Assembly: GCF_045999315.1 (NCBI RefSeq)
Contig: NZ_CP174607.1
Location: 1,178,001-1,242,000, forward strand
Length of the DNA: 64,000 nucleotides
Direction of reading: 5' to 3'
Origin: Peredibacter sp045999315
GTDB lineage: Bacteria > Bdellovibrionota > Bacteriovoracia > Bacteriovoracales > Bacteriovoracaceae
The notes beneath the pieces were generated by a model. It did no database searches, was not told where the DNA came from, and saw nothing but the letters and a program-made list of their open reading frames with translations. Both the position numbers and the translations under genes were made by a program. Of this stretch, positions 57,698 to 64,000 are shown piece by piece. Each line of letters starts with the position of its first letter. Positions within the stretch are counted from its first letter, which is position 1.

Positions 57698-58201
57698 ATG
57701 AAAGAGCATGATCAAGAATCAGGCCAGGCCCTGATCGAACTTATCATTTTTTTGCCACTGATGTTCACCCTCTATACGGTGATCAGCGGCTTTGCTAACG
57801 CCATTAATGGTTCCATCAACCAACAGAAGATCACGCGTGCCTACTTTTATTATAGGGTACAGAATAACTCTACTATTCCTCGCCCGGACCCTACGGGAAA
57901 CCATCTGACTTGGAACCGCTTTGGGATGTTCTACATTGGATGGAAATACGAGTTCCAAGACGGGGAACAACCAGTAATGCCATGTTATCGAATCAGCATT
58001 CCTATGAAGGCCCCTCCAACAGATAAGTGTGATGAAGCATACAACGATACAACGACTTTCTTCATTAGAGTCGGTACCGTTTACGGAATGTGTGGTGCTA
58101 CTTACGCTAATTTTAATCAATCCACCATCACCGCGCCGGACATGAACGGCATGTCCTTCAGAGAAGTAGTTGATCCTGGCAGTTGCTTAATCAGTAGGTA
58201 A
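57698..58201 (+). CDS. Fifth prepilin-like protein (TadE-like)
   Basis: 167 residues, starting directly after the preceding stop. QESGQALIELIIFLPLMFTLYTVI is the leader and helix; the +5 residue is still Glu. Cysteine-containing mature domain (CYRISIPMKAPPTDKCD, CGATYANFN, SCLISR). A TadE/TadF or TadG-type minor pilin. Its stop is 80 bases ahead of cpaB, the only wide gap in the cluster, and a weak extended -10 (TGGTATCAT near 58235) may begin a second transcript there. Confidence 0.78.
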   Translation: MKEHDQESGQALIELIIFLPLMFTLYTVISGFANAINGSINQQKITRAYFYYRVQNNSTIPRPDPTGNHLTWNRFGMFYIGWKYEFQDGEQPVMPCYRISIPMKAPPTDKCDEAYNDTTTFFIRVGTVYGMCGATYANFNQSTITAPDMNGMSFREVVDPGSCLISR

Positions 58202-58281
58202 AAATCGTCATTTTGCTCTAAGCTGGGGAAAATCTGGTATCATTAAGTCATCGAAACTCCATTCAAAGTTTAGGATGAACA

Positions 58282-59112
58282 ATGAATAGCCGGGCATTTA
58301 CTACCAGTCTAATTTTAGCAGCAGTCGCTGTGTTGATGATCTATTCATATATCTCTAGTCGTGAAACAGAACTTCAAAGTGAATACGGAAATCAAACACC
58401 AGTTGTTGTGGCAAAAGAAGACATCAAAGAACTTGAAATCATCGACGATAGAAAAGTTCAATTGATTAACGTTCCTTCGAAGTTCCAAATGCCGGGACAC
58501 TTCAAACGTGTGGAAGATCTTTATAATACCATCGCCGCCGTACCGATTAAAAAAGGTGAACAAATTACTGTTCCTCGAGTGACTTATCCTGGTGCTCAAT
58601 CAGGATTATCGAGACAAATCTCCATCGGAAAACGTGCGCTTTCCATTCGTGTAACCGAAGATTCGGCCGTGAGTAGATTACTTAAACCGGGTGACCGTGT
58701 GGATGTGCTTGCTCTGGTTGACTATGCTTCCGGTAAAAAAGAAAGACTAAAAGTAAAAACAGTTCTTCAAGACGTGTTGGTTCTATCAACGGGTCTATTT
58801 GTGACGAACTCTGTGCCGATCGTGAACATCAAGAGTGAAAATGATACTCGCCAAATGAAGCTCAATAACTACACAAACTATAACACTGTGACTTTGGAGC
58901 TTACTCCATTTGAAGTTCAGAAAATGGTGTTCCTCGTTTCGGCCGGTAACGGGATCAGTCTTTCTCTTAGAAACAACGATGATAAATCCATTGAGCGTAT
59001 CAGTGCCACTCGTCTCTATGACGTTCTAGGTGAAGATGCGGCCGAAGCAAAGACCTACTTTGCCGAACAAATGGCAAAAGAAACAAAAAGGACCGGAGCC
59101 GGTGGCCGTTAG
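58282..59112 (+). CDS. cpaB: Flp pilus assembly protein CpaB/RcpC
   Basis: 276 residues: N-terminal membrane helix (FTTSLILAAVAVLMIYSYI), then the SAF-type beta-clip domain (about 40-110, VVVAKEDIKELEIIDDRKVQLINVP) and RALSIRVTEDSAVSRLLKPGDRVDVLALVDYA, a CpaB hallmark, followed by a C-terminal domain (about 190-270). It sits with the secretin in the periplasm. Its last bases overlap the start of the CpaC-like gene by ~11 bases. Confidence 0.92.
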   Translation: MNSRAFTTSLILAAVAVLMIYSYISSRETELQSEYGNQTPVVVAKEDIKELEIIDDRKVQLINVPSKFQMPGHFKRVEDLYNTIAAVPIKKGEQITVPRVTYPGAQSGLSRQISIGKRALSIRVTEDSAVSRLLKPGDRVDVLALVDYASGKKERLKVKTVLQDVLVLSTGLFVTNSVPIVNIKSENDTRQMKLNNYTNYNTVTLELTPFEVQKMVFLVSAGNGISLSLRNNDDKSIERISATRLYDVLGEDAAEAKTYFAEQMAKETKRTGAGGR

Positions 59113-60670
59113 ATTTCTTGTTCTTGTACTACTCCTGACTCTTTCAACTCTGGCCTTGGGCCAGGACACCTCTGCTACGTCAGCACCGACGACAAGTACT
59201 GCTACAGGTGGCAGTTCAAGTGGGGCCCCAGTTGCTGAAAAAGAACTGGAAGTGGCGATGGGGATTGATGCCATTGAAAAACTCGACTTCGATTACAGCA
59301 CCAAGATGACTATTGGTAATGACCAGCTTTTAAAATTGGTGCTAGTGCCGCAAAAGAAAGAAGTTATTTTTAAAGGTCTTAAACCAGGAAGAACAACTGT
59401 TCTGATTCGTGACAACCTGGGTGACATTCGTCTTCGTTATACCGTGGTCGTGACCGCCACTGGTAAGTCAAATACGGTTTCTGAACTTCGTGAACTCATC
59501 GGTGATGTGGAAGGTCTTGAGATCGGGATTAAAGGTGGCAAGGTCTTCGTAGGTGGAGAAATTGTTGTACCGGATGACATCGGGAGAGTTTCACAAGTTC
59601 TGGCAAACTATCAGGACGTTTTGACTCTGATTGAACTCTCTCCTCAAACTCAGCGAGTGATCGCCCGTAAGATGAGTGATGAACTGGCGAAAAATAATCT
59701 AAAAGACGTTTCGGTTCGTGTGGTAAACAAGGTCTACTGGCTGGAAGGTGTTGTAAGCAGTAACGATAAAAAGAAACTGGCAGTGACCATTGCGAAGGCC
59801 TATCTTCCGCCGAAGATCATTAACCTTTCTGCCAACAGTAACCGTTATGCGACTCCGCAATCAGAGGACATTATTGATTTCATCGCGGTAAACGAAAAGA
59901 AGGATCCGCAGCCTGCACCTAAGATGGTGAAGATCACGTCGCAATTTGTGGAATTGTCGAAAAGTTACAACAAAATTTTCGCTTTTAAATGGGCGCCATT
60001 AATGGGTGAAGACAGCTCACAAATCTCATTCGGGCAGACTGAATCAGGGAACGTGACTTCTACTTCTTCCGGAACACTGAGTGCCACAATTTCAAATCTT
60101 TTTCCAAAACTCAATGCCGCTAAAAATGCAGGATACGCAAGAGTGATCCAATCTGGGATGGTCATCGTTCGTGATGGATTTGAGCAAGGTGGAGACATCA
60201 ATAAACAGACAACAATTCCTTTTGCCGTTGGATCGGGAGATTTTACTAAGGCCACGGAGGCCAAGGTCGGTCTAACCATGAACGTGAAACCAAAAGTTCT
60301 TGAACAAGAAAAAATCGAACTCGGAATTAACATGAGTGTGAACACTCAAGTGACGAGTGGTAGTACTCCGATTGTGACCTCGAACTCGGTTAACACCAAT
60401 TTAATTCTTAAATCAAAAGAATCGGCGGCGATCGGCGGTGTGGTCCAAAGTCAATCTGTGACCGATTACGATAATACCGGGAATGATCCAGCTCCCGTTC
60501 AGCCCGCAGGTGGCGGAACTAGTGGTGGTACCCCTTTATTCAGACTTTTTAGATCAAAAAGTTATGGAACTAATAAAAGCCAATACGTCATTTTTGTGAG
60601 CCCTGAAATTATCGAATCAGCATCAGCAGGTTCAGAAGAGATCAGGAAGAAATTTAGAAGAAGAGAGTAG
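59102..60670 (+). CDS. cpaC: Secretin of the Tad system (CpaC/RcpA)
   Basis: 522 residues from a GTG at 59102, which follows AAGGA by 9 bases and gives a clean signal peptide (MAVRFLVLVLLLTLSTLALGQ). The longer in-frame start at 59030 lies inside cpaB and would hide that signal. Domains: N-terminal pilus-assembly domain (KLVLVPQKKEVIFKGLKPGRTTVLIRD), a BON-like middle, secretin N1, then the secretin core (GGTPLFRLFRSKSYGTNKSQYVIFVSPEI). Outer-membrane channel for Flp pili. Starts within cpaB; the fusion ATPase follows after 2 bases. Confidence 0.9.
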   Translation: MAVRFLVLVLLLTLSTLALGQDTSATSAPTTSTATGGSSSGAPVAEKELEVAMGIDAIEKLDFDYSTKMTIGNDQLLKLVLVPQKKEVIFKGLKPGRTTVLIRDNLGDIRLRYTVVVTATGKSNTVSELRELIGDVEGLEIGIKGGKVFVGGEIVVPDDIGRVSQVLANYQDVLTLIELSPQTQRVIARKMSDELAKNNLKDVSVRVVNKVYWLEGVVSSNDKKKLAVTIAKAYLPPKIINLSANSNRYATPQSEDIIDFIAVNEKKDPQPAPKMVKITSQFVELSKSYNKIFAFKWAPLMGEDSSQISFGQTESGNVTSTSSGTLSATISNLFPKLNAAKNAGYARVIQSGMVIVRDGFEQGGDINKQTTIPFAVGSGDFTKATEAKVGLTMNVKPKVLEQEKIELGINMSVNTQVTSGSTPIVTSNSVNTNLILKSKESAAIGGVVQSQSVTDYDNTGNDPAPVQPAGGGTSGGTPLFRLFRSKSYGTNKSQYVIFVSPEIIESASAGSEEIRKKFRRRE

Positions 60671-60672
60671 TA

Positions 60673-62793
60673 ATGCCAGGACATATTATAACAGTCATCG
60701 GTGGTAAGGGAGGCGTGGGGAAGTCCCAAGTCGCGGCCAACCTTGCCATTGCCTATGCGGGAGAAATTCGAGCAAAGACCTTGCTTCTAGATTTTGACCA
60801 AAAGGCCTGTGGTGATCAAAACATTATCACCGGTCTGAAGTCTAAAAAGAACGTTAAGGAACTTTCTGAGTTCTCTGGTGCAATTGATCCTCGTTCCATT
60901 CAACTTTTCACTGCCGATCATAAGGCGGGCATTTCATTTATTGGAATGCCGACTGAGCCCATTGCTGCGAACCAGGTCAATGAAGAAGGTTTGGGGAAAG
61001 CATTAAAGGCGATGGTCAATATTTATCCGGTGATCGTGATTGATGCCGGAAGTGAATTGAGTCCTCTCGCTCTTAAAGCGATGGAATTCTCTACGCTGAT
61101 TTTCATTGTGGCCTCGCCGGATCTTCTGGCGGTGAACCAGTGTAAGCGTATGTACACCGATTTACTTACCATGCTTTTTCCAAAAGACATGATTCAAATT
61201 TTGGTGAACCAAGCAGTTAATGGTCACCCGGTAAGTCCGGATGTGATTGGTAAGCAGATTGGTAAACCAGTCTTCCATGCCATTCCCCGTGACGATGCAA
61301 GTTGTATTGCCGCTCTTTCACGCTCAACTCCGGTGGTTGTTGGTGCTAAGAACTCACCATTCGGAACAGGTGTCGTAGATTGTGCTCGTAAACTGATTCA
61401 GAAAAATGTTCTGAAGACCCTTGAGAAACTCACGAAACCACAAGACGCTGGGTCCAAGGCCAACAATGGTGCTTCCGCGAACGGTGAGAATGGCGCTTCG
61501 GATGAAAAGAAACGTGACCATTGGACTGAATTAAAAAGTCGTATTCATAAATCTCTCGTGGAAGAGATGGACCTCAAGAAACAAGATGATAACGATCCCA
61601 AGGCCAAGATCATTCTTCGTGAGCAAACGAAGAAGATGGTGGTTGAGCTTCTAGGTAAAGAAGACACTAAAAATATTCTCCCAACTCGTGATGATATGAA
61701 CCGCATCGTGAAGGAAATTCTTGATGAGGCCCTAGGACTTGGACCACTTGAAGATATGCTGGCCGACAAATCCATCTCTGAGATCATGGTGGTGGGCCCG
61801 AAGAAAATCTACTATGAACAAAAAGGTAAAGTGAAGAAATCTGAAATCACTTTTACCAATGACCGTCAGGTGATGAACGTTATTGAACGTATCGTGGCAC
61901 CGATTGGCCGTCGTATTGATGAAAAAACTCCATACGTGGACGCTCGTCTTGCAGATGGTTCCCGAGTGCATGCGATCATTCCACCCTGTGCGATTGATGG
62001 TTGCTGTATCACCATTCGTAAATTCCCTGACAAGCGTCTGACTTATAAAGATCTTGTGAACTTTGGTGCCATGACTGAAGAGATGGCGGACTTCCTCCGA
62101 ATCTCAGTTGAAGCTCACCGAAATATCGTGGTTTCCGGTGGTACCGGTTCCGGTAAAACAACTCTGATTAACATGCTGGGTGGATTCATTCAGTCGAACG
62201 AGCGGATCATTACCTGCGAGGACTCGGCGGAATTGAACTTCCCGCAAGATCACGTGGTACGTCTTGAAACACGCCCACCTTCACTTGAGGGTGATGGCGA
62301 AATTGATATTCGTTGTCTGGTGAAACAGACCCTTCGTATGCGTCCGGACCGAATTGTGGTGGGTGAGTGTCGAGGTGGTGAAACTCTGGACATGTTACAG
62401 GCCATGAACACTGGTCACGATGGTTCAATGACGACTGTTCACTCGAACACTCCACGAGATGCCATCTCCCGTCTTGAAACACTTGTTCAGTATGCTGGTG
62501 CAGGTCTTCCACAGAAGGCAATTAAAGAAATGATCGCTTCTGCGGTTCATATGATTATTCAACAGTCTCGTCTGGACGATGGTTCACGTAAGTGTCTCTT
62601 CATTACGGAGATTGGCGGTATTCAAGGTGAAGTGGTGACCCTTCAGGACATCTTTGTCTTTAAGCAGGAAGGGATGAATAAAGAAGGGAAGATCGTCGGT
62701 AAATTCATGGCGACCGGGTTTATTCCTAAGTTCATCGAGACCCTTGAGAAAAAAGGTTACAAAGTTCCGAGAGGATTATTCATTAACAAATGA
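60673..62793 (+). CDS. TadZ-TadA fusion: MinD/ParA-like localiser joined to the pilus ATPase
   Basis: 706 residues. N-terminal half (1-~245): MinD/ParA/CpaE-type deviant Walker A GKGGVGKSQ (11-19), LLLDFD and VIVIDAGSE, typical of TadZ. A ~60-residue Ala/Asn/Gly and Lys-rich linker (about 255-315). C-terminal half: TadA/CpaF type ATPase with the N-terminal helical domain (GPLEDMLADKSISEIMVVGPKKIYYE), Walker A SGGTGSGKTT (about 488-497), Asp box CEDSAELNFP, Walker B RIVVGECRGGETLDMLQAMNTGHDG and His box TTVHSNTP. In other genomes these are separate genes. The stop overlaps tadB by 4 bases. Confidence 0.92.
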   Translation: MPGHIITVIGGKGGVGKSQVAANLAIAYAGEIRAKTLLLDFDQKACGDQNIITGLKSKKNVKELSEFSGAIDPRSIQLFTADHKAGISFIGMPTEPIAANQVNEEGLGKALKAMVNIYPVIVIDAGSELSPLALKAMEFSTLIFIVASPDLLAVNQCKRMYTDLLTMLFPKDMIQILVNQAVNGHPVSPDVIGKQIGKPVFHAIPRDDASCIAALSRSTPVVVGAKNSPFGTGVVDCARKLIQKNVLKTLEKLTKPQDAGSKANNGASANGENGASDEKKRDHWTELKSRIHKSLVEEMDLKKQDDNDPKAKIILREQTKKMVVELLGKEDTKNILPTRDDMNRIVKEILDEALGLGPLEDMLADKSISEIMVVGPKKIYYEQKGKVKKSEITFTNDRQVMNVIERIVAPIGRRIDEKTPYVDARLADGSRVHAIIPPCAIDGCCITIRKFPDKRLTYKDLVNFGAMTEEMADFLRISVEAHRNIVVSGGTGSGKTTLINMLGGFIQSNERIITCEDSAELNFPQDHVVRLETRPPSLEGDGEIDIRCLVKQTLRMRPDRIVVGECRGGETLDMLQAMNTGHDGSMTTVHSNTPRDAISRLETLVQYAGAGLPQKAIKEMIASAVHMIIQQSRLDDGSRKCLFITEIGGIQGEVVTLQDIFVFKQEGMNKEGKIVGKFMATGFIPKFIETLEKKGYKVPRGLFINK

Positions 62794-63761
62794 GAAAGCT
62801 TTTTGTTTCACTCATTCTTTTTGCGGCCACCATCCAGGCTCATGCTCAGGATGTCGCACCTAAACGCCAGGTTGATTTCTGGTTGGACGTGCTTGGTCTT
62901 AAAGGGGTGTTACTCGGAATTGGCCTGGCGGTGTTTGCTTACGCTTACGTAAACAGTGTGAAGCTCTTTGCCTGGATTGATGATCAGACCTACGGTACCC
63001 GTGATTACATTTTGAAAAAATTTGAAATTATGTTCATTGAAGTTGATCCGAACAAGATCACCATTGGACTTCTGGCGATGTCATTCGGAATGGGCATCCT
63101 GGTATTTTGTGTTCTTGCCTTCATTGGAAAACTGCTACTGGGAACAATCGCAGGAATTGCAGTTTTAATTCTGGGATGGAAATCACCTCGACCTCTTGTG
63201 GATTATTTTGAGGCCCGTCGAAAGAAAAAATATCAACTCCAGATGGTGGATGCTCTTAACCTTCTCGCCAATGGTCTGCGTGCTGGTCTAACCATGCCTC
63301 AGGCGATTGGTATGGTGGTGGATGAACTTCCTCCGCCTGTCAGTCAGGAATTTAATCTTGTTCTCCAGCAGGCGAAGATCGGTGTTCCATTGGACGAGGC
63401 CCTCGAGAACCTAAAGAAAAGAGTTTATACAGAAGACAACGAGATGTTCGTTACGAGTGTCAATATTTTGCGCGAAACCGGGGGTAATCTTGCCGAAGTT
63501 TTCGACACTATTGTGCTTGTGATTCGTGAACGTGTTCGCCTTCAGCTGAAAATCGACACATATGTGGCTTCCGGTAAGATCCAGGCCTACATCATCGGTG
63601 CCATGCCGTTCGCCATGATCCTGATGTTCGGTAGTGGAGACCCGGACTATTTTCCTCTTCTGTTTGGTACCGTTTTAGGAGTGATCGCTTTGATCGTTAT
63701 TTGCGGCATGGTAGCTCTGGGAATGTGGATTATTATGAAGATTATTAATATTAAAGTTTAG
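62790..63761 (+). CDS. tadB: Tad pilus inner-membrane protein TadB
   Basis: 323 residues: N-terminal signal-like hydrophobic segment, several membrane helices and the T2SSF domain (about 140-260, QLQMVDALNLLANGLRAGLTMPQAIGMVV and ILRETGGNLAEVFDTIVLVIRERVRL). With TadC it forms the platform that the TadA ATPase drives. In most loci tadC follows directly; here an RHS-type gene starts after 55 bases. Confidence 0.92.
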   Translation: MRKLFVSLILFAATIQAHAQDVAPKRQVDFWLDVLGLKGVLLGIGLAVFAYAYVNSVKLFAWIDDQTYGTRDYILKKFEIMFIEVDPNKITIGLLAMSFGMGILVFCVLAFIGKLLLGTIAGIAVLILGWKSPRPLVDYFEARRKKKYQLQMVDALNLLANGLRAGLTMPQAIGMVVDELPPPVSQEFNLVLQQAKIGVPLDEALENLKKRVYTEDNEMFVTSVNILRETGGNLAEVFDTIVLVIRERVRLQLKIDTYVASGKIQAYIIGAMPFAMILMFGSGDPDYFPLLFGTVLGVIALIVICGMVALGMWIIMKIINIKV

Positions 63762-63816
63762 TGGTAAATATACCGATACTTATAACGGATGTAACTGTCT
63801 GGAAAAAGGTGGAAAT

Positions 63817-64000
63817 ATGATGTTTATGAAACGACTCGCTCTGGCCCTCGTTGCTCTCATGGTAGCAGCGTTTGCTCATGCTGGAGTGAATTTAAAGAAC
63901 GGAAACTTTTACATTTCATACACGGACATTGTGGTTCCGGGCGGTGGTAAAAAATTAGAAATCACCCGTACCTACAACTCTAAATCAACTGAAGTCGGCT
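63817..64000 (+). CDS. Start of an RHS/YD-repeat-type protein (3' truncated by the window)
   Basis: 61 codons are visible and the frame is open at the window edge. A signal peptide (FMKRLALALVALMVAAFAHAG) is followed by VNLKNGNFYISYTDIVVPGGGKKLEITRTYNS, the layout of the DUF6531-type N-terminus of secreted RHS-family proteins ('G..NlktG.l....di..pg......rtYnS'). GGTGG precedes the ATG; a TATAAC at 63781-63786 is a possible -10. These proteins often carry variable C-terminal toxins; whether one is here cannot be seen. Confidence 0.7.
   Translation, partial: MMFMKRLALALVALMVAAFAHAGVNLKNGNFYISYTDIVVPGGGKKLEITRTYNSKSTEVG

Noticed and set aside
59030..59101. ATG at 59030 as start of the CpaC-like secretin
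   Set aside because: It lies deep in cpaB in another frame, gives a basic N-terminus instead of a signal peptide, and a GTG at 59102 has AAGGA upstream.
1..64000. CRISPR arrays, tRNA/rRNA genes, insertion sequences and prophage genes
   Set aside because: No regularly spaced repeats, cloverleaf patterns, transposase motifs or phage structural genes were noticed on reading through the window.

Overview
The window looks like a chromosomal segment from a Gram-negative, flagellated, piliated bacterium of the Bdellovibrio-like predators, most probably the Bacteriovorax/Peredibacter branch (Bdellovibrionota). This placement is inferred from gene content and style: a pilMNOPQ operon, tandem short flagellins, a Tad/Flp locus with a fused TadZ-TadA ATPase, many small secreted proteins without close relatives, and moderate GC. 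No marker phylogeny was run. Nothing suggests a plasmid or prophage, and no tRNA, rRNA, insertion sequence or CRISPR array was seen.

Layout. 1-6.9 kb: the end of a membrane protein (probably an ABC permease), prepilin peptidase pilD, then the type IVa pilus alignment and secretin operon pilM-N-O-P-Q behind a near-consensus promoter, and a TPR protein. 6.9-9.7 kb: aroQ, efp, accB, accC. 9.8-18 kb: a TPR protein, a TamB-like giant and an Omp85/POTRA protein, overlapping as one outer-membrane biogenesis operon. 18-19 kb: rplM-rpsI with a strong promoter and terminator. 19-30.3 kb: a UvrA-like ATPase with a decayed second ATPase site, a secreted matrixin-type protease and neighbours, lon with an unusual insertion, and a second putative secreted metalloprotease. 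30.3-38.3 kb (minus strand): rpoZ, an acyl-CoA synthetase, a peptide-binding lipoprotein coupled to alaS, and small secreted proteins. 38.3-48.3 kb: a lipoprotein, recX, recA, pgpA, a RelA/SpoT-like protein, an alpha/beta hydrolase, an FHA protein, recG, greA and a zinc-ribbon protein. 48.3-55.4 kb: a UbiB-family kinase, a Cys-rich repeat protein, a GNAT enzyme, two flagellins and an SDR protein. 55.4-64 kb: a probable 6S RNA gene (minus strand), then a Tad/Flp pilus locus (five small prepilin-like proteins, prepilin peptidase, CpaB, CpaC secretin, TadZ-TadA fusion, TadB) and the start of an RHS-type protein.

How the parts fit. Two complete-looking pilus outputs (type IVa near the left end, Tad at the right end), each with its own prepilin peptidase, bracket a mostly housekeeping core. 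The TPR-TamB-Omp85 operon, the lipoproteins and the secreted proteases point to heavy investment in the envelope. The features most worth following are the 6S RNA candidate, the TadZ-TadA fusion with the five-member prepilin cassette, the RelA/SpoT-like protein, the flagellin leader with a sigma-28 promoter and two CAAGGA motifs, and two adjacent minus-strand genes whose ribosome binding sites lie inside predicted hairpins.
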